Below are positions 25,115-35,527 of a DNA stretch of 64,000 bases, in pieces. The stretch is from contig CAIIXF020000009.1 in assembly GCA_903813345.2 (NCBI GenBank), forward strand, positions 32,402,740-32,466,739. The letters are read 5' to 3'. The stretch's first letter is position 1. Every line of letters starts with the position of its first letter. Source of the stretch: Owenia fusiformis (lineage: Eukaryota > Annelida > Polychaeta > Sabellida > Oweniidae). The translations under genes were made by a program, and so were the position numbers. The notes below the pieces were generated by a model. That model had not been told where the DNA came from. It ran no database searches and saw nothing but the letters and a program-made list of their open reading frames with translations.

Positions 25115-25895
25115 CCCTTGTCCCTTTAACCACACCTGCCCAACTTGCAAAATGTTACTCCCGCAACAACGGCAGGCAAGCCCAATTCCCCAACAAAAAG
25201 CGCTCAGGTACTGGAGACTCCAAAAAACCCTTCGAGTGAACTTATGTCAACACAAGTTAAACCTGAAAGACTCAGATATTGGCTTGAAGGCTATGAACAT
25301 CAAGAAGAAACAGTTCATGGTTTCTAGTACGGATTTAAATTTCCTCACTCTGATTTGCCAGAACATTACAACATAACTCATGATAATTTGTCATCATATC
25401 TAAGAACCCAGAAGCTCTCATAAAATTAAACAAAGAGCTTGAAGCTGGTAGAATACTTGGACCTTTTGACCAGCCACCATTTGATATTATTTCACCCTTA
25501 TTTCTCGTTCCTAAAAATCTCCAGGTGAATTCTGTGTTATTCACAACTTATCACATCCCAGAGGCCAACCCATAATGATACTATCCCAGACGAAACTTCT
25601 ACAGTTAAATATGCAACCGTACAACAAGCCATAGATATTATAAAACATTTAGGAAAAGGTTGCTTCTTGTGTAAGACTATTAGAAGCTTGTTTGCTCATG
25701 GAAATGGCAAAACAATCATTGACACTTTATGTAACATCAACCCCTTTACCATTAAGCCAAAACCAAAGAAAGTCTCAAATAGAACTTTTATCTGCTATAG
25801 GATTCCTTAGCTACTGTTGTTGTGTGATTCCTTTCGGTAGATCATTTATTTCATTATTTATTCATCTATCTAAAAATGAAGGAGCTACATTTTAA
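25115..25895 (+). pseudogene. Ngaro/DIRS-type reverse transcriptase remnant, catalytic core deleted
   Basis: Recognisable pieces: RLRYWLEGYEHQEETVHGF (about 25269-25327), then in another frame YGFKFPHSDLPEHYNI, then NPEALIKLNKELEAGRILGPF (about 25407-25466), IISPLFLVPK, FCVIHNLSHPRGQPI and YATVQQAIDIIKHLGKGC (to about 25665). These match the N-terminal palm and fingers of DIRS/Ngaro reverse transcriptases. The text then jumps to QIELLSAIGFLSYCCCVIPF (about 25767-25828), which belongs to the segment after the thumb. The Y-x-DD active-site region, normally between them, is missing, so the enzyme is dead. Several stops and frameshifts are also present. Confidence 0.85.
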
Positions 25896-25934
25896 AATCT
25901 TAATCAACACTCCATCTATGCAGGATTTATTAAT

Positions 25935-26227
25935 GTGGAAATAGTTTCTAATTCCCTTTATTGGGAAATCTATTTTCCTTACAGAAGAACAATAGACAAG
26001 AGAACAATTGCATCTTTTACCGATGCTTCTACTACGATAGGCTATGGAGCCGTTTGCAATAATCTTTGGTTTAAAGGGGAATGGCCATCAGAATGGAAAG
26101 AATTGGACATCAATATTCTTGAATTATATCCTATTGTTACTGCTATACTTACATAGGCAAAACTTATGTCTGGACACACAGTTTTCCTGCATTCTGACAA
26201 TGAAGCAGTAGTGAACATACCGAAATA
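25935..26227 (+). pseudogene. Ngaro RNase H domain remnant
   Basis: Reads TIASFTDASTTIGYGAVCNN, then KELDINILELYPIVTAIL to a stop at 26153-26155. After it LMSGHTVFLHSDNEAVVNI continues. TDAS, LELYPI and SDN supply the D, E and D positions of the RNase H active site, as in DIRS/Ngaro pol. The domain is otherwise well preserved apart from the stop codons. Confidence 0.85.
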
Positions 26228-26289
26228 AATTTTCTACCAGCAATCAAACGTCCATGCAACTCTTACTTCCTACATGTATATATTAAAAT

Positions 26290-27222
26290 GTCTCTTAAAC
26301 AATATCATGTTCTAAGTGAACACATTGCTGCTGACGCTTTATCTAGAAACAATTTATGTTACTTTTTATCTTTTTAGAAGCACTTCAAGCTGCCCAAGCC
26401 CCGTCTACCAGAAAGTCATATGATTTATTAGTACAGTTCAACTCCCAGACAGGTATAGGTGAATTTCCTCTAACCCCAGCCTCTGCTAGCCTTTTTGCAG
26501 CACATCTTCGTTTAAAGAATTATCCCCCTAATTCATTCAAGTCAGTTCTGTCTGGTATATCATTTTTATCATATTTTCACAATTAACAATTTCAAGGATC
26601 CCTCTACTTCTTATGTAGTCTCTCAAATAGTTTCTGGTTTTTGTAAACAAAATCCTAGCATAGACACTAGATTGCCAATCAACACAGCCTTGTTAGAACA
26701 AATGGTTTCTAAAACTTCTGAAGTAGATTTTGACCCTTTTGCTCAAGTCTTGTACAGAGCTATGTTATCTACAGCCTTTTTGGCTTACTAAGAAGTAGTG
26801 AGTTGACAAGTACTTCCGCAGGACACAACTTACAGTTAGAAAGTATTAAATTCTCTCCCGATGAAGCCTTTTTTCATTATTACTTTTTCACATTTTAAAC
26901 ATAGCTCATCTCCTGCTACGATATCAATTAATTCTCAATTACCATCTTGTTGTCCAGTATTACATATGAAGTTGTACCTGAACATAAGGTCCTTTAAATC
27001 AGGTCCTCTTTTCATTTATAGAGATGCTCCAGTGAATACTTCTGTATTTAACAATTTTCTTCACAAACTCTTTGTTCAATGTCAGGTAGATCCTACCTTC
27101 TATAAATGCCACAGTTTGCGGATAGGCGGAGCTACATGGGCCACAAATCTTGGACTTGATGACTATACTATCAAAAGATTGGGAGATGACATACATACAT
27201 ACATTAAAAAATATATTAGGTA
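26290..27222 (+). pseudogene. Ngaro tyrosine recombinase remnant
   Basis: An EHIAADALSRN junction (about 26317-26352) leads into QAAQAPSTRKSYDLLVQFNS and LSGISFLSYFHN (N-terminal SAM-like part), then RLPINTALLEQMV and LSTAFLAY (arginine-I region; the codon after LAY is a stop). The catalytic C-terminus has KCHSLRIGGATWATNLGLD (about 27105-27161), where H-x2-R is the box-II signature, and a final YIKKYIR that retains a tyrosine at the expected position. The usual tryptophan motif after IKRLG is replaced by DDIHT. At least four stops or frameshifts interrupt it. This domain makes the Ngaro/DIRS assignment firm. Confidence 0.88.
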
Positions 27223-27233
27223 GACATTTATAA

Positions 27234-27362
27234 ACTCAGACTGGTGTCGAGTATGCAATTTTCATTAAAGCCCCAAAGTTGCTCAGACAGGTGTCGAGTA
27301 TTCAATTTTCATGTAAACCCCAAAGTCGGCTCAAACAGGTGTCAACATGCAAATTTCAAGTA
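27234..27362 (+). repeat. ~47-bp tandem repeat in the Ngaro 3' region
   Basis: CAGACTGGTGTCGAGTATGC...CCCCAAAGTTG is followed by two further copies beginning at about 27288 and 27335 (ACAGGTGTCGAGTATTC, ACAGGTGTCAACATGC). Short imperfect arrays at the 3' end are common in retrotransposons. Confidence 0.8.
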
Positions 27363-27476
27363 GCTACTGTTTTTTCTTCATGATGTACTAGAAATTTAAT
27401 TGAGATAAACCCGCACTTTCTGAATTCAAAAATTTTCATTCAATTCTAATTCCTTTATCTTACCTTAGATTGACAG

Positions 27477-27584
27477 CATATTACATTACATTACATTAAT
27501 TTGTCCATCCATATTTCAGAATTTGCGGATTTACTTTAGTTCATTTCTATGATGTTCTTATAATTTGGTATTCATGTATTGATT
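27477..27584 (+). repeat. Ngaro 3' non-coding module (partner of 24805-24904)
   Basis: Direct repeat of the block at 24805-24904 with a few differences (extra ATTAC unit, extra CCAT). It is followed by an AATAAA signal at 27595-27600. Confidence 0.88.
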
Positions 27585-27594
27585 TGTGTGTATC

Positions 27595-27600
27595 AATAAA
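27595..27600 (+). promoter_or_regulatory. candidate polyadenylation signal AATAAA
   Basis: AATAAA about 370 bases after the recombinase stop and just before B1. Position is suitable for the element's transcript 3' end, but AATAAA is common in AT-rich DNA. Confidence 0.35.
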
Positions 27601-27665
27601 TGATTTAACTACTTTCTAATTAATCTTCTTTTCTTTTGGGCTCTCGCGAGAGATCGCGCATGGCC

Positions 27666-27901
27666 TTATTTTCGCCCAAGAAGATGAGTTGGAGATGGTA
27701 TTATAATATATCCAATTGAGCTAATTAACAGTTATGTCAAATTGTAAACTCTTGTAGCTAATTAACTTAAATTAGCCATTATTTTCCAAGGTATTGTGTT
27801 TTGTGTTAATTGGCTCAATATTTATTTATATTAATTTTATATTAATAATTTTACATGTACGACTCTCACGGCCATATCTATACTCTACATGAACATAAAT
27901 T
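27666..27901 (+). repeat. Ngaro split direct repeat B1
   Basis: 236 bp from TTATTTTCGCCCAAGAAGAT to ACATGAACATAAATT, identical by eye to 28208-28443. It abuts A2 with about three shared bases (ATT). Confidence 0.93.
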
Positions 27902-28167
27902 CAAATTATTGACAATAATTTCATTTATGGCAATGTGAGAGTCGGTTAAGGTTTAGGTATGAACAAGCCCTAAGAAGACCATTCCCCGGTTATCCCAGGT
28001 AAATGTTTCTGGTAAGTTACACTGAACGAAACATCAAGCTTCAGATCTCGAGAGTACGAGATGAGACTTTAGACGAGATATCGATAGGATTGTAGTTGGA
28101 GGGTTTTCTCCCTAGGTGCGTACAAAATCCATTAACATCAATGTAAGTTATACATTTCGATTCTTTT
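27899..28167 (+). repeat. Ngaro split direct repeat A2
   Basis: Second copy of A, identical by eye to 21634-21902; directly joined to B1. Confidence 0.93.
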
Positions 28168-28207
28168 CCCTCACCTCCTTCCCCAGCTTACACCACCAGT
28201 TGGAGTT

Positions 28208-28443
28208 TTATTTTCGCCCAAGAAGATGAGTTGGAGATGGTATTATAATATATCCAATTGAGCTAATTAACAGTTATGTCAAATTGTAAACTCTTGTAGC
28301 TAATTAACTTAAATTAGCCATTATTTTCCAAGGTATTGTGTTTTGTGTTAATTGGCTCAATATTTATTTATATTAATTTTATATTAATAATTTTACATGT
28401 ACGACTCTCACGGCCATATCTATACTCTACATGAACATAAATT
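28208..28443 (+). repeat. Ngaro split direct repeat B2
   Basis: Second copy of B and right end of the element, separated from A2 by a 40-bp spacer (CCCTCACCTCCTTCCCCAGC...). No clear target-site duplication flanks the element, as expected for recombinase-based integration. Confidence 0.93.
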
Positions 28444-28539
28444 TCTTTACCATGCAGAATGCAAAATAGCAGGACCTCAATCCATGAATGTGGCTTGGAT
28501 TTGATTTGAATATATACATACATATGAAACACCCTGTAC

Positions 28540-30009
28540 ATGGGGTAAAAGTATGTATAAAATTGCAATTTTCAAGATCAAGCATAAAATAATATACAGG
28601 CTGTTAATCCGTGGAAATTTCCGTGTTATTTTCCAATAAATATTATTATCTACAGTATATTACCTTTACGCTCATCATATTAATTCAATCTATAATGAAA
28701 ATAAGTTGCCAAATTAGGTTATATGTTAACATCATTGATGCGATCATAAATTAATGAGCACGGGAATTCTGAGGCACGTGCAGACTTATTCACGTACCTC
28801 CCACAAATATGATAATCCTCCTCAACAGTAGCTGTTGTGGGCATATGACATCAAAGTGCCATGCTGCTTGATTTATTTAAAACGTGTTGGAAAACATGCA
28901 GTGTTATTATTATTATTAAAAAACAAGAACTACACAAAATAATCATAATAAAAAATGACAGTGCAAATGAAGAGGAGGTTTAAGTCATAGTTGACCTAAT
29001 AGCTATAGTTGCATCTTCCGTGCATGCACCCCTTTTTATTCTAAGTCTTTAATCTGCATCTATTATCTGAATATCAAATACCATTGTTGTTTTTTAATTG
29101 ACATAAATATATTCCTGATGTTTTTCCTAATCTCCTTGGTGATAATATTGCTTAACCAGAAACTAAAATTTTGCTGTTTACAAAATTTGAATCATTCATG
29201 GATTATTAATCTCTACATGAAGATAGGGTATTGACATTATGGAAGCAAGGTTGTTCCCATCTTGCAAAAATGAGGATATTTGAAAATGAATATCCTGGTA
29301 AAATTCCTTTGTTATCTGATTGGTCCTTTGATTTGTTTTATCAAATCCAAAATTAGGCTGATTGAGTGATGTCACAGGAATTGTTTGAATGGCTGTTCTC
29401 TCAAATTGTATTCTTACCATTTGGGTTGTCTTGTGTATTTAAGAGATTTATTGACATATTTTACACTGATAATGGTCCAGGGAGATAGGTAATATAACCC
29501 AAATGATAAATAAAAATAACAAAAAGGGTGTGTCACTGATTGTCAAGAGAGTGTCCTTATATCCTCTGGTATCTCTAATCATACAATCACTTAATATGTT
29601 TTCTCATAGCTATATGAAATGTCTCACCACGTGCAATATAGTCTCATGCCACACATCACAGTTTCAAGATCATTTATCTTTATTTGTTATGGCATTCATC
29701 ATAAGTCTTTCATCCTAGAAATTACACTTCCTCTCCTTTTATTTCTAATTTCAGGTCATAATCGTGCAAGTGACAGTTATCTCGTGGGTAAGACCACACG
29801 TTTCCTGTCAGCCAATTATGTAATACTCTAGTTATAAGGTTTGATTCTTTTATTTGGAATCTTGTAAGGTTTCTAACATTGGAATGTCATTCAGAGTATA
29901 AGTGAGAGAATGGGGAGGGGGATGAGCCAACATTTTTGTCACTTGGTTGAGATAATTTTAAAGTAATTTTAAGGTATACTTAGTTTTTAACCTTATATAT
30001 GAGTGAAGG
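28540..30009. other. no recognised feature
   Basis: AT-rich sequence; overlapping short open frames near 29500-29830 have no recognised similarity. No supported gene. Confidence 0.45.
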
Positions 30010-30268
30010 TCAAATAAACAGACAAAAACAAATATAAGAAATATAGAAAAACAAATATGAGAAATAAAGAGAAATATAGAAACATAGAAATACAAATATG
30101 AGAAATATATAAACTAGAAAAACACTATGAGAAATATAGAGAACAAAGAAATACAAATATGAGAAATAGAGAAAAACATAGAAAAACACTATGAGAAACA
30201 TAGAAAAACAAATATGAGAAATATAGAAAAACATAGAAACATAGAAAAACAAATGTGAGAAATATTGT
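30010..30268. repeat. AGAAATATAGAAAAACAAAT-type minisatellite
   Basis: Irregular tandem array with 20-40-bp units combining GAGAAATATAGAAAAAC, ATAGAAAYAC and AAATATGAGAA. The minus-strand frames FYVFLYFSYL are low-complexity by-products. Confidence 0.9.
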
Positions 30269-30356
30269 CATTTGAAGCAGATGTACTTTGACAGAATGAA
30301 GGTCAACTAGACAACAGCAACGCCAAAGCATAGCAAATCCCATCTAACAGCCATGG

Positions 30357-30830
30357 CTGGCATTTTTACAAACAAAATGGCAGCCATTTTTCAAAATGGC
30401 CACCTTCTACCAAAAATGTCATTAGACAGTGTGCCATGCTTTCCACATACCAAATATGAACAAATCGCTACACTACTTTTCGAGTTATAATAAAATATGT
30501 TAAAATGGTGACCATTTTTCAAAATGGCCGCCTTCTACCAAAAGTGTCATTAGACAGTGTGCCATGCTTATAGTATTCAAATACCAAATATGAACAAAAT
30601 CGCTCCACTACTTTTCGAGTTATAGTAAATTACGTTAAAATGGCAGCTATTTTTCAAAATGGCTTGCTTCTACCAAAAGTGTCATGAGACAGTGTGCCAT
30701 GCTTATAGAATTCACATACCAAATATGAACAGAATCACTCGACTACTTTTCGAGTTACAGCAAAAATCGTAAAATAATGAGTAAAGGCAGCCATTTTTCA
30801 AGATGGCTGCCATGTGCTTCTTTAATATCT
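30357..30830. repeat. ~131-bp tandem repeat (AAAATGGCAGCCATTTTTC unit), 3.5 copies
   Basis: Copies start near 30374, 30502, 30636 and 30781. Each has AAATGGCNNCCATTTTTCAA, TTCTACCAAAAGTGTCAT, GACAGTGTGCCATGCTT, ACCAAATATGAACA and CTACTTTTCGAGTTA. It merges into a related, diverged segment at 30895-31090. Confidence 0.9.
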
Positions 30831-30894
30831 ACATTTCTAGCTTTATTAATGTATTACAGTTTTACATATTGCACCTAAATTACTGTAAAATTGG

Positions 30895-31090
30895 CACTAA
30901 AATGGCCGCCATTTTTAAATGAGCCGCCATATTGAAAATCAGCTTTCGAGCAGAACTTCTACCCCCATGGGGTATATGTGTACAAAATATGAACAAAATT
31001 GGGCCAACGGTATTTGAGTTATTGCCCGGTCGGACGGACAGACGGAGGCGTTCCCTATATCCCTCCGAACTTCGTTCGATGGGATAAATA
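30895..31090. repeat. AAATGGCCGCCATTTTT dispersed repeat, copy 1
   Basis: Contains AAAATGGCCGCCATTTTTAA, CCGCCATATTGAAAATC and GCAGAACTTCTACC, ends GGTCGGACGGACAGACGGAG, then TTCCCTATATCCCTCCGAAC and TTCGTTCGATGGGATAA. The same series is present at 41255-41655. The GGACGGACAGACGG tail is the kind of sequence that has been amplified at 32446-32796. Confidence 0.8.
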
Positions 31091-31091
31091 A

Positions 31092-32164
31092 TATAGTTGT
31101 ACATTAATAAGTACAAAACGATATGTGATAAAATTGTAATCCATCAAGATCAAGTGACAAGTACCATGTATAATTAGAGTTAATGTAAGAGAATTGTGCA
31201 ATTAAGTAATCAATCTTGATAAAATTTAGGTTTAAAGTGCTATCATTCTACTAGGTTAACATCACTGTCTGTTCACAAGGCTTTTCTCTGGAATGATTTC
31301 GTGCAGGTCCTCAGCTTCCTTTTCCCAAGGGTATTTCTCTTCTTTTTTACCCTTGATCAGGCTGTGAAATCCTAGGACTATATATGATTTTAAATATGCT
31401 AAGTTGATGAGTTGATGTTTACCTATCAACAGCCAATCAGAGCGCTTGTTACTGGGACTCAGGTACCACTGGGCATATCAAAACCTTTTTCGAAAAAGCT
31501 TTATAACTTTAATTCGACTAGTCTATATTATCTTACAGCTTGACTTTTTCTGTTAAATTATTGTGTCAACCAATTTTTCTAAAAATTAATCAAAAGGTTT
31601 AGCAATTATATATTCTAAAATTATTTCAAGGCATATATAAGGGTTATGTACTGGGAGGTTTTGGATACAGGGTTTATCCCGAGGGACTGCAGGGACTGCA
31701 ATAAAAGTCAGCCATTTTTTAAATTTGCGATATATATTGCCGAAACTTGGAGACATCATTTATTATCTATAAATTAAGGAACATGTATAATTTTAAGCAA
31801 ATTGATGAAGCAATGACAAAAAAGCTAAAAACCTGACTTTTTCTACAAAAAGTGGTGGCCATTTTGAATCTTTGCAACAAAAGACTAGTCTTGGTGTGGA
31901 GAATGCCTACTTTGGACAATTTTGATATTTTTACATCTTGTAGATATAAATGTCCTCTTTTGAATATTCATAATTTAATTTGGGTGTATTTCTATATTTT
32001 TCATAAAAAATTATTAGCCCAGGTGACTGTTCTCCGAGACTTGTCCTATTGCTTAAACTTGTAGACATTATTGATAACCCGAAAATTAAGATACAAGTAC
32101 AGCAAATTGATTGAATACTTCTGGAGTTATGAAAATTGAAAGTACTCATTGCATTCGTTTGACT
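31092..32164. other. gene-free stretch
   Basis: AT-rich sequence without recognised coding. A 'GTGGCCATTTTGAATC' motif near 31855 hints at a further degraded AAATGGC repeat. Confidence 0.4.
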
Positions 32165-32260
32165 TCGCCTGTTAAAAGAGAGCTTCTTCACTCTTTCAGT
32201 TTACAATTAATCTCTGAACTCACCACTTAGCATGAGTTCTTTCCAGCTCTGGTGAGCTTT
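32165..32260. repeat. dispersed repeat copy 2 (AAAAGAGAGCTTC family)
   Basis: Shorter copy of the repeat at 3085-3330: AAAAGAGAGCTTCTTCACTC, TTTACAATTAATCTCTGAAC and CACCACTTAGCATGAGTTC are aligned, with about 75 bp present in copy 1 missing between CTCACCA and TTAGCATG. Confidence 0.65.
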
Positions 32261-32445
32261 AGAGTTATGACCAAATAAGAGCTGAAAACAATTTTCAACA
32301 ATAATTATAGCCGCCATATTGAAACTGAAAGCGAGCTTTTAAGATGCCACTTATGGTACAATTGACGACATTATATAGTTACATTTTAAAAGTGAAGCCA
32401 TTACAATAATAATCATAGAGGATTTTAAATAGCTAGAGAGACAGA

Positions 32446-32796
32446 CAGATGGACAGACGGACATTCTGATGGATGGACAGACGGACATTCAGACGGATGG
32501 ACAGACGGACATTCAGACGGATGGACAGACGGACATTCAGACGGATGGACAGACGGACATTCAGACGGATGGACAGATGGACATTCAGACGGATGGACAG
32601 ACGGACATTCAGACGGATGGACAGACGGACATTCAGACGGATGGACAGATGGACATTCAGACGGATGGACAGACGGACATTCAGACGGATGGACAGACGG
32701 ACATTCAGACGGATGGACAGATGGATATTCAGACGGGTGGACAGACGGACATTCAGACGGATGGACAGACGGACATTCAGACGGATGGACAGACAG
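32446..32796. repeat. 24-bp minisatellite (GACAGACGGACATTCAGACG...), ~14.5 copies
   Basis: The unit is GACAGACGGACATTCAGACG plus GATG, with few variants (ACGG to ATGG, one GGTGG). It is divisible by three, so four frames stay open ([19 protein letters not shown], and on the minus strand [16 protein letters not shown]). These are not genes. Confidence 0.95.
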
Positions 32797-33588
32797 CAAG
32801 ACAAGTGGGCGATAACAATAGCTAACTCACACAGCTCACCCATGTGAGCTAATAAAAATAATCGGAAATCAAATTCAACTTTCGAAATGTTGAGTAATAT
32901 GAGAAGAACTCCCTAATGTTAGAATAAGCTTATATTTTTGTGTTGACATAGCCACAAGGTGAAATTAATCATTGATTAATTTTTTGTAATTCGGTAAATA
33001 TACGTAATAGTGAAGTAAATCTCATCTCAATTGAACTTGAAAACACACTCCAAAACACAAGTTCCTATAAGGCACATTATTTGACACAAGTTATCAAGGA
33101 AGTTAATGTCACAATAATTACAACCTTGGTGCTTCCATGGAATATTTGAACGGTATTTCTAATTGATACTGATAGATTTACTAGAGCTTCGTAACAAGTT
33201 CTATATAATATGTACATATACAACATGATTTTTCAACTTTAACATCTAACCTAACCAACATCTCAACTAACCATATAACTGTATAAGTGGTTATTTGCTA
33301 TTTTGCTATTTTTGCCAAAATTGATTACCATAAGAGAGTTAATTCTATCTAAATCATTGAGTTTAATTTTTTCATTATTATCCCTCAACACAGGAATATC
33401 AATTTGCTTAAATGTTATTTAATGTCCTTATTCAGTAAACGGGAAAATTTCTTCAAATCTTTGGTACAATTACTTTTTATACAGTGTCCATTACTATGTT
33501 AATGGGCTTGGTACATTTGGTGATATTACATGGGCCTTTTGTAGAATTCTTTTGAATTTCATTCTTCACCATATAATATATCACTTAC

Positions 33589-33667
33589 CTGTTAATATCA
33601 ATACCATTATTGCGTAGGATTAACTTGGCCAGATCCATATCCTGGTGCTCTACAGCCTCGAACAATG
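33589..33667 (-). CDS. exon encoding the start of an ankyrin repeat (ANKFN1/wide awake-like candidate)
   Basis: Seen: 79 nt on the minus strand between TTATTTTCAG and GTAAGT; two leading bases, 25 codons, two trailing bases. It encodes LFEAVEHQDMDLAKLILRNN then GIDIN-(R/S). The pattern LFEAVE-x4-D-x2-A-x2-I/L is the first helix pair of an ankyrin repeat and ends at the loop (GIDIN) where a following exon should continue. From memory, a similar opening motif after a Ser-rich basic N-terminus occurs in ANKFN1 (Drosophila wide awake), which carries ankyrin repeats followed by an FN3 domain. That assignment is tentative because only one partial repeat is visible. The next exon was not found in the 33 kb to the left, so it either lies outside the window or was missed. 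Confidence 0.75.
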
Positions 33668-33919
33668 CTGAAAATAAATCAAACACATCCAATAGGTTAA
33701 TTTTTCAAATATCTCACTCCTTTAGTTGGAGGTGTTTACAAATAAGGGGTTTACCAATGGGATAATAAGTGTAAACCTGTCATAAGAAAAAAGTTTAAAC
33801 TAAGAAGAGTTCAGATACAAAGGTTTTACAGTTCATTGTTAGCATATACCAAAACATAACGTCCTCTTCACAATTATGAATTTACGTTGATCTTTATTTT
33901 TTAATTTTTCATTGCCACA

Positions 33920-35213
33920 CACACAAAAAATATTAGTTCACACATCCAATGATTATGTAACGATGGGATAAACTTCAATATATCTTAAAGGTGTCTCGAA
34001 GTGTCCTATTTTCAATATTAGTTCACACATAACCAATGATTATGTAACGATGGGATAAGAATAACTTTAATATATCTTAAAGTTGTCTCGAAGTGTCCTA
34101 TTTTCAATATTAGTTCACACATCCAATGATTATGTAACGATGGGATAAGCATAACTTCAATACATCTTAAAGTTGTCTTGAAGTGTCCTATTTTCAATAT
34201 TGGGTCACACATAACCAATGATTATATAACGATTTGAAAGGCATAACTTCAATATATTTTGAGAAGGCGTCTTAAAGTGTCCTATTTTCAATATTAGGTC
34301 ATACATAACCAATAATTATGTAACGATGGGATAAGAATAACTTTAATATATCTTAAAGTTGTCTCGAAGTGTCCTATTTTCAATATTAGTTCACACATCC
34401 AATGATTATGTAACGATGGGATAAGCATAACTTCAATACATCTTAAAGTTGTCTTGAAGTGTCCTATTTTCAATATTGGGTCACACATAACCAATGATTA
34501 TATAACGATTTGAAAGGCATAACTTCAATATATTTTGAGAAGGCGTCTTAAAGTGTCCTATTTTCAATATTAGGTCATACATAACCAATAATTATGTAAC
34601 GATGGGATAAGCATAACTTCAATACATCTTAAAGGTGTCTCGAAGTGTCCTATTTTCAATATTAGGTCACACATAACCAATAATTATGTAACGATGGGAT
34701 AAGCATAACTTCAATACATCTTAAAGGTGTCTCGAAGTGTCCTATTTTCAATATTAGGTCACACATAACCAATAATTATGTAACGATGGGATAAGCATAA
34801 CTTCAATACATCTTAAAGGTGTCTCGAAGTGTCCTATTTTCAATATTAGGTCACACATAACCAATAATTATGTAACGATGGGATAAGCATAACTTCAATA
34901 CATCTTAAAGGTGTCTCGAAGTGTCCTATTTTCAATATTAGGTCACACATAACCAATAGTTATGTAACGATGGGATAAGCATAACTTCAATACATCTTAA
35001 AGGTGTCTCGAAGTGTCCTATTTTCAATATTAGGTCACACATAACCAATAATTATGTAACGATGGGATAAGCATAACTTCAATATATCTTAAAGGTGTCT
35101 CGAAGTGTCCTATTTTCAATATTAGGTCACACATAACCAATGATTATATAACGATTTGATAGGCATAACTTCAATATATTTTGAGAAGGTGTCTTAAAGT
35201 GTCCTATTTTCAA
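33920..35213. repeat. ~92-bp tandem array, about 14 copies, with higher-order structure
   Basis: Each unit has GTCACACATAACCAATAATT, ATGTAACGATGGGATAAGC, ATAACTTCAATACATCTTAA, AGGTGTCTCGAAGTG and TCCTATTTTCAATATTAG. A three-unit block at 34018-34293 is repeated almost exactly at 34294-34569 (offset 276 bp). From about 34570 to 35115 six near-identical single units follow, and a variant unit (GATTTGATAGGC, TTTTGAGAAGG) closes the array. It lies in the intron about 250 bp upstream of the ankyrin exon (gene orientation). Confidence 0.95.
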
Positions 35214-35365
35214 TGACTGATGCCATATAATATATCAATACAATGACTAATCTATGCCTGTTATTACTTTCCTGTGTCCAGACTATTTTTGAGTTGTCAT
35301 CCTATTTTTCAAATATGTAAGACTTCCTATTAAGGATGCATACTTTCTTGTTTTATTATGAAGTA

Positions 35366-35527
35366 CAGTGAAACCTGTGTAAGTGGAACACAAATTGGGT
35401 TACTCGAAACAATGTTCAACTTTAGATGTGTTCAGAGATTTGATATTAAAGTATGAGAAACTGGACTTTGAAAAGTTTTCTAATTATATTATGTATATAA
35501 TTGTGTTCATCTTTTCAGGTTTTACTG
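35366..35527. mobile_element. pogo-like MITE (162 bp)
   Basis: CAGTGAAACCTGTGTAAGTGG at the left, TTTTCAGGTTTTACTG at the right, TA on both sides. Same family and nearly the same length as 19943-20102. Confidence 0.85.

Larger units (their letters stand above)
21634..28443 (+). mobile_element. Ngaro-type tyrosine-recombinase retrotransposon (6.8 kb)
   Basis: Order of parts: A1 (21634-21902), internal region, B1 (27666-27901), A2 (27899-28167), 40-bp spacer, B2 (28208-28443). This A1-ORFs-B1-A2-B2 layout of split direct repeats is the hallmark of Ngaro elements, which replicate through a circular intermediate integrated by a tyrosine recombinase. Internal remnants in order are an SGNH hydrolase, a Pro/Ser-rich ORF, reverse transcriptase, RNase H and tyrosine recombinase, all on the plus strand. 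A1/A2 and B1/B2 read as identical. Every ORF is broken by stops or frameshifts and the reverse transcriptase core is deleted, so this copy cannot encode its own movement. Confidence 0.93.
21059..28536. mobile_element. possible older DNA transposon carrying the Ngaro insertion
   Basis: TA-CAGGGTGTTCC at 21057-21069 faces GAAACACCCTG-TA at 28526-28538, giving 11-base inverted ends (one mismatch) bounded by TA. Without the Ngaro element the body would be about 670 bp. CAGGGTGTTYC ends with a TA duplication suit a Tc1/mariner-type element. The ends are short, so this pairing could be chance. Confidence 0.45.

Noticed and set aside
30010-30343. FYVFLYFSYL-rich frames as a membrane protein
   Set aside because: Translation of a simple AAATATAGAAAAAC array.
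32425-32847. Four overlapping open frames of 118-136 codons on both strands
   Set aside because: All are by-products of a 24-bp tandem repeat whose length is divisible by three.
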